Below are positions 9,990 through 18,323 of a stretch of DNA of 64,000 nt, piece after piece. The DNA is taken from assembly GCA_033809515.1 (NCBI GenBank), contig JAPXLN010000006.1, positions 1 to 64,000 of the forward strand, in the 5' to 3' direction. A program made the translations under genes and the position numbers. Every line of letters begins with the position of its first letter. Position 1 is the first letter of the stretch. Origin of the DNA: JAPXLN01 sp033809515. GTDB taxonomy: Bacteria; Bacillota; Sulfobacillia; Fermentithermobacillales; Fermentithermobacillaceae. A model generated the notes under the pieces. That model was not told the DNA's origin. It searched no databases and saw only the letters and a program-made list of their open reading frames with translations.

Positions 9990-12900
9990 ATGAAAGCGGT
10001 CTCTCGCATGCTTCTCATGATTATGGCAGTATTGCTCTGTCTCAGTTACGCCGCCCCGGCCGTTGCCGCGCCGGTGGTTGTTGCGCCTGCAGTTGCCGCG
10101 CCGGTGGTAACCAGCCCGGTCTATGCTGCCGGGGTTTCGGAGACGGGCGAGGGAGAGAGCCGGTATCTGGTGCGCCTCAAAGACGGTGTCCCCACGCCGT
10201 TCTCCCTTCTAAGACACGCAGAAGGAGGCCCTGCTCCGGTTGTGTTCGCCCAAGGCTTCTATACTGTGCGGCGTCTGGAAGACATTCAGAAGTGGCTGGA
10301 CGCAGGGTTGGTCGAATATGTAGGGCCCGATGCTGAACTGGAGCTTCTGGATACCCTCTTGGGCGGTGATCCTCCGGCTGACGGTCCCTTGACCAATGAT
10401 CCTCTGGTGGTAGAGCAGTGGTATCTGGATCTGCTGGAGGCCGTGGGTGCCTGGGAAGCGGGGTTGAGCGGTGAAGGTGTTACAGTGGCTGTCATTGACT
10501 CCGGGATTTGTCGGGAGCATGAGGACCTGGACTACGGACTGATCCAGGGATACAGTTTCCTGGGACTCCCGGAGAATTTCGCCTCATACGATGACCGCAC
10601 AGGTCATGGTACATTTGTTACGGGTATCCTGGCCGCTCAGGGAAATAACGAGAAGGGCCTCGCAGGACTGACCGATAAAGCGAATATTCTGTCCTTGAGG
10701 TGTTTCAGCAGTAGCGGTACTGGCGATCACCATAGCGGCAGCGGCATGGTGTCCACGGTTCTCAGCGCCATCGGTTACGCCATGGAACAGAATGTGGATG
10801 TTATCAATATGAGTTTCGGCGGCACCAACGAGGCAGCACTCCTGCCTCTTGCTGAGAAACTTCAGGAAGCTGCTGCACAGGGAATCATCCTTGTGGCCGC
10901 AGCAGGCAATAGCGGCGGCAGTACCCTCTACTACCCTGCAGCCTTTGACTTCGTGGTCGGGGTAGGCATGGTGGACGAAAGCGGCAATGTAGACCCCAAG
11001 TCTCAGCGCAACTCCAGCGTCTTTGTGACCGCGCCCGGCAGTGGAGTTCCCGGTCTGGGCTACACTGCCACACGCCCCTACGTGACGGGCACCGGAACCT
11101 CCTATGCTGCATCCATGGTTTCGGCTATGGCTGTCATTGCCAAACAGATGGATTCTTGCATCGACAATGAGGGCTTTCAGAGACTGCTTTGCGCCTGCGC
11201 CGAAGATAGGGGCGATGTTGGTTACGATACGTCCTACGGTCACGGCCTGATCAATGCCGATCTGCTGGTCAAGGCCCTTTCCCGGCCCTATGCCATAAAT
11301 TACGAATGTGGTGACGGGAGCCTTGATGGCGAGGAAGGGACAAATTATCCAGTGAGCTACGCCATTGACCGATCATCAGCGGTTACTCTTCCTGTGCCCA
11401 TCCGGGATGGGTACACATTTGGAGGATGGTATGATGACCCGGACTATGTAGGCAAGGCTCTGACCATCGTACCCCCGGGTTCAGTGGGAGATCTGACCTA
11501 CTACGCCAGGTGGATTGAACAGGTCGACGCTACCCTTGCGGGTGTTACGGTTCTGGGTATTTCAGCTGTACTTGACAGTAGCGACCTTGAAGGAAAAACC
11601 TATCTTGCCGAGCTGCCTGCGGGCACAGTTCTCAGTGACATATCCGCCGAAGACATCAAGGCACTTCCGGCTAACGGCGAAGATACAGTTGTCACACTAG
11701 TTCCGGGAAGCGAAGGCGCTGTTTGGACCGTGTCTTTTTCGGACGGCGCAGGCGGTACCGTCGAGTGTACGATTCGCGTTGTTGAGTCGGAGAATGCCGC
11801 CCCGGCTGTGGCAGACTCAAAGGAGCTTCAGTCCGGCTTTGCCGCTCCTGCCTCCTACGACGGCAAGACCGAGGCAGTTTCCTATGGCGTCCTCATGTCA
11901 GATTGGTTTACCGACGATGGCCCTGCACTGACCTACTTTGTCTCCTCCACCAACGGCTCCGGCAAAGCGGAAATCACAGGGGCCAACCTTACGTATACCC
12001 CTGCAGCAGCTGATGCGGGCACGGAGGTGAGGCTGAAACTCAGGGCCCATGACGGTCAGTTTGACAGCATCCAAGACGTCTCCGTCTGCATAGGTGTAGC
12101 TCCTCTCCCTGTCAGTGATTCCAGCATTGAGCCCGTTGCTGTCTTGTTCGACAAGGCCTGCCCCCCCGCAGAGGATCTGGCGGTGATCCTCAAACTCTTC
12201 GGAAATACCCTGCTTTCTTTGAGAAATGGGGATACAGTGTTGGAAGAGGGCACGGACTATGTATTGTCGGGCCTGCCTGTCATTGACGGGGGCGATGGGG
12301 TACTCAATCTGAGTTCGGACTATCTGGTCTCGCTTGCAGACGGACTCTACGATATTTCCTTTTCATTCAGCGGCGGACGGGAAAAGGAGTCAGAAACTGT
12401 TATCCTCGCCCTTACGGTGGCCGACAGTACGCCAGAGTACACCGTGCTCTTTCTCAATGGGGATACCGAATACTACAGGATTGAGGGAGTCCGGCAGGGG
12501 GATACGGTGACCCTTCCCGATGCTCCGGCAAAGAGCGGCTTCACGTTTGGCGGATGGTATACAGCTCTGGACGGCGGTGGTACCCAGGTGACCGGTAGCA
12601 CCCCCATTACCCTGGATCTTGGTTCTGTAGACGGCATTGTCACCTTGTATGCTAGGTGGACTGCAACAGGCGGCAGCGGCGGTGACAGTGGAGGCGGCAG
12701 CGGGGGCGGTGGGGGAAGTGGCGGCGGACCAGTCAGTCCGGTGGTACCGGAACCGGAGCCTGTACCTCCCCTTATTCCTCTATGGGAGAACCCCTTTGCC
12801 GATGTGAACGCTGACAGCTGGTATTACAGCAGTGTGGAGTTTGTCTGTGTTAACGGGTTGTTCACCGGCGTCTCCGCCGGCGCCTTCCATCCAGACGACA

Positions 12901-13364
12901 ACATGACCCGGGCTATGCTGGCAACGGTACTCCACCGGTTGGCCGGCGAGCCTGCCGGCAGTGGAGCGTCCTTTGTGGATGTGCCGGAAGATACATGGTA
13001 TTCCAGCGCAGTGCTTTGGGCTCGCGGGGAAGGCATAGTCACCGGCTCTCAATCTAAGTTTGGCCCGGAAGACCCTATCACCCGGGAGCAGCTTATCGTT
13101 ATGATGTTTCGTTATGCTGCGATTACCGGTTTTCCCGCAAGTGAAGATGGAAAGGATCTATCAGGTTTTGTCGACAGCGACACTGTCTCTCATTGGGCCA
13201 AGGATGCCATGGCTTGGGCTGTCCACACAGGACTGGTCAGCGGAAAACCGGGTAATTGCCTTGACCCCCGGAGCAGTGCCACACGGGCTGAGGTAGCTGT
13301 CATCCTTCAGCGATTGACAGAAATACTCCGCCAGGCCGGAGTCGAATTGCGGCCGAAAACCTAG
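9990..13364 (+). CDS. Cell-wall-anchored subtilisin-like serine protease (S8) with SLH domains
   Basis: A 1,124-residue secreted protease. The start is supported by GAGGAGGGG just upstream of ATG. Residues 1-27 are a signal peptide, followed by an Ala/Pro/Val linker made by a tandem duplication. The S8 domain (about 140-430) has the full catalytic set: Asp170 in VAVIDSG, His206 in GHGTFVTGIL, oxyanion Asn307 in AAGNSGG, and Ser371 in GTSYAASM. Next come two Listeria-Bacteroides-type repeats (FGGWYDDPDYVG and FGGWYTALDGGG) flanking an Ig/cadherin-like region, a Gly/Ser linker, and three C-terminal SLH modules (about 930-1110). The protein should be exported and held at the cell wall, where it may degrade external protein or process surface proteins such as its large neighbour. 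Peptide breakdown fits the amino-acid catabolic genes downstream. Confidence 0.92.
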   Translation: MKAVSRMLLMIMAVLLCLSYAAPAVAAPVVVAPAVAAPVVTSPVYAAGVSETGEGESRYLVRLKDGVPTPFSLLRHAEGGPAPVVFAQGFYTVRRLEDIQKWLDAGLVEYVGPDAELELLDTLLGGDPPADGPLTNDPLVVEQWYLDLLEAVGAWEAGLSGEGVTVAVIDSGICREHEDLDYGLIQGYSFLGLPENFASYDDRTGHGTFVTGILAAQGNNEKGLAGLTDKANILSLRCFSSSGTGDHHSGSGMVSTVLSAIGYAMEQNVDVINMSFGGTNEAALLPLAEKLQEAAAQGIILVAAAGNSGGSTLYYPAAFDFVVGVGMVDESGNVDPKSQRNSSVFVTAPGSGVPGLGYTATRPYVTGTGTSYAASMVSAMAVIAKQMDSCIDNEGFQRLLCACAEDRGDVGYDTSYGHGLINADLLVKALSRPYAINYECGDGSLDGEEGTNYPVSYAIDRSSAVTLPVPIRDGYTFGGWYDDPDYVGKALTIVPPGSVGDLTYYARWIEQVDATLAGVTVLGISAVLDSSDLEGKTYLAELPAGTVLSDISAEDIKALPANGEDTVVTLVPGSEGAVWTVSFSDGAGGTVECTIRVVESENAAPAVADSKELQSGFAAPASYDGKTEAVSYGVLMSDWFTDDGPALTYFVSSTNGSGKAEITGANLTYTPAAADAGTEVRLKLRAHDGQFDSIQDVSVCIGVAPLPVSDSSIEPVAVLFDKACPPAEDLAVILKLFGNTLLSLRNGDTVLEEGTDYVLSGLPVIDGGDGVLNLSSDYLVSLADGLYDISFSFSGGREKESETVILALTVADSTPEYTVLFLNGDTEYYRIEGVRQGDTVTLPDAPAKSGFTFGGWYTALDGGGTQVTGSTPITLDLGSVDGIVTLYARWTATGGSGGDSGGGSGGGGGSGGGPVSPVVPEPEPVPPLIPLWENPFADVNADSWYYSSVEFVCVNGLFTGVSAGAFHPDDNMTRAMLATVLHRLAGEPAGSGASFVDVPEDTWYSSAVLWARGEGIVTGSQSKFGPEDPITREQLIVMMFRYAAITGFPASEDGKDLSGFVDSDTVSHWAKDAMAWAVHTGLVSGKPGNCLDPRSSATRAEVAVILQRLTEILRQAGVELRPKT

Positions 13365-13396
13365 GCCCCGCTGGAATCCACTCTGAGCAAGTACTG

Positions 13397-13424
13397 AGCC
13401 CCCGACCTCCAGGCGCCGGGGGCT
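13397..13424 (+). terminator. Possible terminator after the subtilase
   Basis: AGCCCCC and GGGGGCT form a seven-pair GC-rich stem with a 14-base loop, 33 bases after the protease stop codon. The following bases are only weakly T-rich (TGCTTGGTCT), so intrinsic termination is plausible but not certain. Confidence 0.45.
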
Positions 13425-13617
13425 TGCTTGGTCTACCAGACATGGCTCTTCACAGGGAAGGAAGCTTCAGCGCGGTTGGGCAACGGCCACCGGCCAAGAG
13501 CAAAGGCAGCCAAGGGCAAGGGTATTCAACGCCCTGGCGAAGGATGCAACTCGCTGGATTGCGTTGTCCCGGACCAACTGGTACAATCTAGTAGTGCCTC
13601 TTTGGAGGGATTGAGGT

Positions 13618-14064
13618 ATGCCGAGTCAGGAATCTGTAAACAGACTATTTGCGCCCGCTTTTTCGGATTTGTGCCGGCGAAGCGGGATAACCCTTGCCGT
13701 TCTGTTCGGGTCAAGGGCTACGCAAAGTGCGACACCGGATAGTGACATAGACCTGGCTGTGGTGCCTGGGCAAGACAGGGTTACCGGTGGTGATGATCTG
13801 AGACGATCAGCAACCAATCTCCTCAAGGATTTCATGTGCTTTCTCGGTACGTCAGACATAGATCCGATCATCCTTAACCGTGCGGATTCACTTCTTCGTT
13901 TACAGGTTTCACAAACTGGGAGACCCCTATATGAAGCAGCACCGGGTTTACTCGCCGGTTTCTGCTCATTGGCTTTGAGACAGCACCAGGATGCGGGGGT
14001 CTTCTATCGAGCTACTGACCGGTACCTTGAAAGGGCAGCAGGGAGGTTCAGAGGACATGGTTGA
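13618..14064 (+). CDS. mntA: MNT-domain nucleotidyltransferase antitoxin (MntA type)
   Basis: A 148-residue minimal nucleotidyltransferase. Gly31-Ser32 followed by ten residues and Asp43-X-Asp45 exactly fits the GSX10DXD catalytic signature. In the known HEPN/MNT pairs the MNT protein neutralises its HEPN ribonuclease partner by adding AMP near the RNase active site. The length is normal for the family and all visible catalytic residues are intact. Its stop codon overlaps the next start (ATGGTTGA), the usual translational coupling of these pairs. GGAGGG lies about 10 bases before the ATG. What is odd is the partner, which is internally truncated, so this antitoxin may no longer have a functional toxin to control. 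Confidence 0.82.
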   Translation: MPSQESVNRLFAPAFSDLCRRSGITLAVLFGSRATQSATPDSDIDLAVVPGQDRVTGGDDLRRSATNLLKDFMCFLGTSDIDPIILNRADSLLRLQVSQTGRPLYEAAPGLLAGFCSLALRQHQDAGVFYRATDRYLERAAGRFRGHG

Positions 14065-14236
14065 CCCTCTGGTTGTCAAAAGGAAACTTCCTCCGTCTGC
14101 CGGGGCACGAAACACAATCGTCCATGAGTATGAAACCATAGACGATGTGATCGTCCATGAGTCCATAAGCCAGGCCTTACAGTTGTACAAACAATATGTC
14201 GTCTCGGTAATGAAATACATTGAACGTGGTCGCTGA
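14058..14236 (+). pseudogene. Internally deleted HEPN toxin (HepT remnant)
   Basis: A 59-codon frame overlapping the mntA stop. The first eleven residues (MVDPLVVKRKL) look like the usual HepT N-terminus. They are followed almost at once by the C-terminal catalytic segment RNTIVHEY, an exact RX4HXY HEPN ribonuclease motif, and the final helix. HepT proteins are normally about 130-145 residues, so roughly 75-80 residues that make the first helices of the bundle are missing. The frame is preserved across the junction near 14091, suggesting an in-frame deletion. The HEPN fold needs the missing helices, so loss of toxicity is likely. The alternative, a functional miniature protein, cannot be excluded from sequence. 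Confidence 0.68.
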
Positions 14237-14261
14237 ATCCGGTTGGAGGAGGCCTGGTAGA

Positions 14262-15308
14262 ATGCGTGCAGAAAAGAACGGTACCTCTGTTGGTCCTGGG
14301 ATCATGGTCGAGGAAGTACTGCTGGACCCTCCCGCAGCGGGCTGGAATCCAGTTCGGGTAAGGATAAGAAACCTGACTGGCTCTAAGCAGACCTGTGTCG
14401 TAAATGTAGACCAAACCGGCGGCTTTTGGTTCCGGGACAGGGCTCGTGTCTTCTACCGTGAAATTCCCCCTCTTGCCTGTGAGGTTCTTGAGGCCGGTTA
14501 CTACTGCTCGTCCAGTGCTCAAGGCAAGGTTTGCGTCTCTGTAAGCGTGCTGTCAGGCACTTATACTGCTGAACAGAGCAGAGAGGGCGAGCCGGTGGGA
14601 CCGTCCGGGGCAAGGTTTGTTCATCTGAAGCAGGGGCCTCTGGAGCTGTATGCCCAGAGGGGTACTTACGCAGAAGCTAACGCTGAGGACGTGTTGGCCA
14701 GGCGTTCGGCGGCTATTGCGGAAATATGCTCATTCCTGGGGGCTCCCCCCCGACCCATGACTCTTGTGCTCTATGGAAAGGCTGAGGAGAAGACCTTCGA
14801 CACAGGCCACCTTGGGGCGGGCCTGGCAAGAGGAACTCTTGCAGTGGAATTGTTTAACGAGGACTGCCAGCTGGAGCCGTATCATGAGACAGTCCATGTT
14901 CAGGCAGGAGTCTTGGGAAATCCTCCGGCGGTTTTGAGTGAGGGACTTGCCGTATACCTTGAGGAAGAACTTGGTGGGAGCGCTCTTAGGATGTTCGGCT
15001 CCCATGAGACAATAGACCAGGCGGGCAGGGCACTGGTAGCAGACTTTTGGCCCCTTGAGACCCTTCTTGCGTTCACCGAGATCGGCTCCGGTAAGACCAG
15101 ACCCGGCGTTGCTTACCCTCAAGCTGCATCTCTGGTGAAGCACCTTGTGGCCACGTATGGAAAGCATAAGTTTCTCCGGGCTTACAAGGAGCTTGTAAAC
15201 GGAAACACAACAGAAACAATCGATAGGAACAAAAGGCTGCTAAAAGAGATTTTCGGCATGACCCTGCCCGAGATAGAACGTGAATGGCTTGAGACTCTCA
15301 AGATTTGA
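14262..15308 (+). CDS. Putative HEXXH zinc metallopeptidase (gluzincin, peptidase-MA-like)
   Basis: A 348-residue protein; GGAGGAGG 10 bases upstream fixes the ATG at 14262 rather than the longer in-frame start. The C-terminal half has HETVH (His208, Glu209, His212) followed 15 residues later by LSEGLAVYLEE with Glu227. This is the HEXXH plus EGLA arrangement of gluzincin peptidases such as the MA-like family. His208, His212 and Glu227 would bind zinc and Glu209 would be the general base. The N-terminal ~120 residues are a beta-rich domain of unknown type. No signal peptide or membrane helix is visible, which is unusual for this peptidase group and suggests cytoplasmic action. The substrate is unknown. 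The gene follows the HEPN/MNT remnant by 25 bp and precedes the MutL-like gene by 45 bp. Confidence 0.65.
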   Translation: MRAEKNGTSVGPGIMVEEVLLDPPAAGWNPVRVRIRNLTGSKQTCVVNVDQTGGFWFRDRARVFYREIPPLACEVLEAGYYCSSSAQGKVCVSVSVLSGTYTAEQSREGEPVGPSGARFVHLKQGPLELYAQRGTYAEANAEDVLARRSAAIAEICSFLGAPPRPMTLVLYGKAEEKTFDTGHLGAGLARGTLAVELFNEDCQLEPYHETVHVQAGVLGNPPAVLSEGLAVYLEEELGGSALRMFGSHETIDQAGRALVADFWPLETLLAFTEIGSGKTRPGVAYPQAASLVKHLVATYGKHKFLRAYKELVNGNTTETIDRNKRLLKEIFGMTLPEIEREWLETLKI

Positions 15309-15353
15309 ACCAACTAGCTACTACACGATCACCCGCCGGCAGGAGGGGCTAAG

Positions 15354-17138
15354 ATGCATGACTCCTACATAATCACTGACGTTGGCAGTACAACCACGAA
15401 AGCAATTCTCATCGGGCCCAGGAACGGCGAGTACCGGCTTTTGGGCAGAGGTGAAGCTTCTACAACCGTGGAGAAGCCTTACGAGGATGTCACCGTAGGC
15501 GTCCTCAACGCGATTGCCCGACTCAGCGCAGCTACCGGAGAGGACCTTGCCAGGGCCGTGACCTCGAAAAACGGTCAGAGGCGGTACCGTTACCTGTCTA
15601 CGTCAAGCGCGGGCGGGGGTCTCCAGGTGTTAGTGCTGGGTCTGACCAGCAGGGTAACCGCCGAGAGCGCAGCCCGCGCAGCCTTAGGGGGAGGGGCCAT
15701 AATCCTCAATGTGATAGCAAGCGACGATGGCCGCCAATCCTTCGCCAAGATAGATGCCATAAGAAACAGCAGACCCGACATGGTGCTTATTTCAGGAGGG
15801 CTTGACGGGGGCAACATAGACTTTGTACTTGAGCTTTGCGACATTCTCAATGCAGCTAACCCCATGCCTCGTTTCGGCAGGGATTACAAGATACCGGTCA
15901 TATATGCAGGAAACAGAGCTGCCAGCGCTTTGGTCATAGATACCTTGTCAGACCGGTACGATGTAACCGTTGTGCCTAACCTGCGCCCTACCTTCGATAG
16001 AGAAGAGCTTCTTCCGGCAAGAAACGCTATTCACGAACTTTTTATGTCTCACGTCATGAAGCAGGCGCCGGGGTACGAGACTTTGTCTGCCTGGGTTGAC
16101 GGAGACATTCTTCCCACGCCTGCTGCAGTGGGCAGCATTATGGAGGCGGCCGCCCTACGGAAGAAGGCTAACGTTCTGGGGGTGGATATCGGCGGGGCCA
16201 CCACTGATGTGTTTTCCGTAATCGAGGGCATGTTTTTTAGGTCTGTAAGCGCCAACATGGGTATGAGTTATTCCGCAGGAAATGTACTGGTGGAATCCGG
16301 GATAGACAAGGTAGTACGCTGGCTTCCTTTCCACCTCCCACAGAACGAGGTTGCAGACAGGATCCTGACCAAGCTCATTAACCCGACGTCCCTTCCTGAG
16401 GACCATTTGGACCTCTGTATAGAGCAAGCCCTGGCCACAGAAGCTCTGCGGCTCTCTTTTGATCAGCATCGCCAGGTGGCAACAACTTTGCCCAGGCGGG
16501 CTGGGTCACTTGAGACCAGGCTGTTTACACGTTCTGAAGGGGTGGCTGCCTCTGGACCGGTTAAGGCCCTTGACATGGGGGACATAGATCTGATTATCGG
16601 ATCAGGAGGCGCTCTGTCTCATGCACCCAGGCGAAGTCAGGCTGCGCTGATGATGCTGAACGCTTTTCTTCCGGAAGGCATATCTTCCTTTGCCGTTGAC
16701 AGCATCTTCATGATGCCTCACCTTGGGGTTCTTGCCCGGATTGACCCTGATGCGGCTCTTAGTGTGCTGGATAAGGACTGCCTTGTTCCGCTGGGTCCGG
16801 TCATTGCTCCTCAAGGCACAGGGGTTTCCGGAGGGCCCGGAGTGTCGGTACGGGCAATCCATCAGGGAGCCACACGTTCGATCCAGGTCCAGGCCGGGGA
16901 TATTGGGGTATTGCCTTTGCCCAGGGGAGCTAACGCGCGTATCCAGGTTGAGTGTCATGGCTCGTTCCACATCAGCAGCTCGTCGCGGGCAGAGTTCAAA
17001 GCTGAAGGCGGCGAAGTGGGTATCATCATCGATGCCAGGGGGCGCCCTCTGGTTCTCCGGCAAGATCCGGAAGAAAGGGTAGCCGAGGCTCGAAAATGGG
17101 TACAGCAAGCAGGCATGACCGGTGGACAGGACAAGTAG
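15354..17138 (+). CDS. MutL/GlmL-family ASKHA ATPase (amino-acid mutase-associated)
   Basis: A 594-residue protein of the glutamate-mutase MutL/GlmL family. The two phosphate-binding motifs of the actin/Hsp70/acetate-kinase fold are clear: TDVGSTTTK at residues 8-16 and GVDIGGATTD at 276-285. An adenosine-type motif, IIGSGGALSH, lies near 410-420. Family members accompany B12-dependent carbon-skeleton or aminomutases (glutamate mutase, ornithine aminomutase) and are thought to act as reactivating chaperones. Most are about 460-480 residues; this one has an extra ~120-residue beta-rich C-terminal region. AGGAGGGG precedes the ATG. No mutase subunit is present in the window, so the partner is either encoded elsewhere or is one of the two following unrecognised proteins. 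Confidence 0.82.
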   Translation: MHDSYIITDVGSTTTKAILIGPRNGEYRLLGRGEASTTVEKPYEDVTVGVLNAIARLSAATGEDLARAVTSKNGQRRYRYLSTSSAGGGLQVLVLGLTSRVTAESAARAALGGGAIILNVIASDDGRQSFAKIDAIRNSRPDMVLISGGLDGGNIDFVLELCDILNAANPMPRFGRDYKIPVIYAGNRAASALVIDTLSDRYDVTVVPNLRPTFDREELLPARNAIHELFMSHVMKQAPGYETLSAWVDGDILPTPAAVGSIMEAAALRKKANVLGVDIGGATTDVFSVIEGMFFRSVSANMGMSYSAGNVLVESGIDKVVRWLPFHLPQNEVADRILTKLINPTSLPEDHLDLCIEQALATEALRLSFDQHRQVATTLPRRAGSLETRLFTRSEGVAASGPVKALDMGDIDLIIGSGGALSHAPRRSQAALMMLNAFLPEGISSFAVDSIFMMPHLGVLARIDPDAALSVLDKDCLVPLGPVIAPQGTGVSGGPGVSVRAIHQGATRSIQVQAGDIGVLPLPRGANARIQVECHGSFHISSSSRAEFKAEGGEVGIIIDARGRPLVLRQDPEERVAEARKWVQQAGMTGGQDK

Positions 17139-17200
17139 ATGCAGCATGTGGGCAGTCCACGTGGGTACATGAAGCTGTCAATACCGGGAGGTGACTCGAA

Positions 17201-18301
17201 TTGACTACTATGAAGCCCCAGAGAGTAAAGCGCCTTCGCCAGGTTCCCCTAACCGGGCGGATCCTCGTAAAGGAAGGCCATGCCGTTGAGCCGGATTCAG
17301 TTGTTGCCCGGGTTGAAACCCTGCCAGGACGAGTGCTGAAAGCTAACGCAGCGGGAGCCCTTGGAGTTGAGCCGGGAACGCTTGATCGCTGGATGCTCAA
17401 GCAGGTAGGTGACCATGTATCAGCAGGAGAAGCCATAGCAGGGCGCACTGATTTCTTCGAGAGAAGATCAGCCAGGTCACCTATAGACGGCGTTCTTGCC
17501 ATTGTGTCCAGAAACCTTGGATATGTTTACGTGAGGGAAATGATTGAGCTTGGTGAAGTAACCGGCCCTGTCAGGGTAGACGTTGCCAAAGATATCAGAG
17601 TCCCTCCTTCTGAAGTCCAGCGGTGCCTGATTTCCGGCATCAGGCCTGGGTCTATAGTGATCAAAGGGCAGATACTGGCCTCTAACAAAGTGAATCCCCG
17701 TAAGCCCCTTGTGTCCGAGTCTCCTATTTACGGCAGAGTCAGGGAAGTCTCATTTGCCGAAGGTACGATCACCATAGCTCCCATCTTCCCCTCCCTGGAT
17801 ATTCTTGCCTACATGAAGGGCACAGTTACCGGGTTTGCCCCGGCGTCGGGGGTGGAAATTACGGGAAATGCTGTGGCCATAGACGGTATCTGGGGGTTGG
17901 GCGGTGAAGCTTTCGGACCCCTGAAGGTCATTGACGGCGACCTGACTGACGCATCTTCTTTGAAGGAGTCCGACAGGGGTTCCGTAGTCGCAGTGAACGG
18001 CACTGCATCCTATGAAGCGCTTGTAGCTGCGGAAGATGCAGGCCTGGCCGGAGCTGTTCTGGCGTACCTTCCTTCTCAAACGGCCTTGAGACTTGTGGGG
18101 CCCCACCGGAACCTAGGGGTTACCGGCGATGAAGAGGTTCCGTTTCCCATAGTGGTCACAGAAGGGTTTCTGCCTTCGCCCATGAAAGAGGAAACCCTCT
18201 CAACACTTAGGAGTCACCAGGGCACGGTTGTATCACTTAGAGGAATCACTCATATCCGGGCAGGAGTAATACGTCCGGAGATCATTATTCCTGTCGATTG
18301 A
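17201..18301 (+). CDS. Unrecognised protein linked to the MutL-like gene
   Basis: A 366-residue soluble protein of no family I recognise. The start is TTG at 17201 with GGGAGGT eight bases upstream. The N-terminal ~170 residues contain repeated short beta motifs (TGRILVKEGHAV, LKQVGDHVSAGEAIAG, SPIDGVLAIV) that resemble barrel-sandwich or lipoyl-like half-barrels; this is a visual impression only. The middle has a glycine-rich stretch (VTGFAPASGVEITGNAVAI) and the C-terminal third looks alpha/beta (about residues 265-366). There are no membrane helices or signal peptide. It lies 62 bp after the MutL-like gene and 22 bp before the next gene, so the three are probably one operon. A role assisting the MutL-like ATPase is inferred from position only. 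Confidence 0.6.
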   Translation: MTTMKPQRVKRLRQVPLTGRILVKEGHAVEPDSVVARVETLPGRVLKANAAGALGVEPGTLDRWMLKQVGDHVSAGEAIAGRTDFFERRSARSPIDGVLAIVSRNLGYVYVREMIELGEVTGPVRVDVAKDIRVPPSEVQRCLISGIRPGSIVIKGQILASNKVNPRKPLVSESPIYGRVREVSFAEGTITIAPIFPSLDILAYMKGTVTGFAPASGVEITGNAVAIDGIWGLGGEAFGPLKVIDGDLTDASSLKESDRGSVVAVNGTASYEALVAAEDAGLAGAVLAYLPSQTALRLVGPHRNLGVTGDEEVPFPIVVTEGFLPSPMKEETLSTLRSHQGTVVSLRGITHIRAGVIRPEIIIPVD

Positions 18302-18323
18302 CTGCTTTGTTGGAGGTTATACT

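Noticed and set aside
13428..13742. A 104-codon frame before and overlapping mntA
   Set aside because: No ribosome binding site, low-complexity translation, and it overlaps the conserved MNT catalytic core in another frame.
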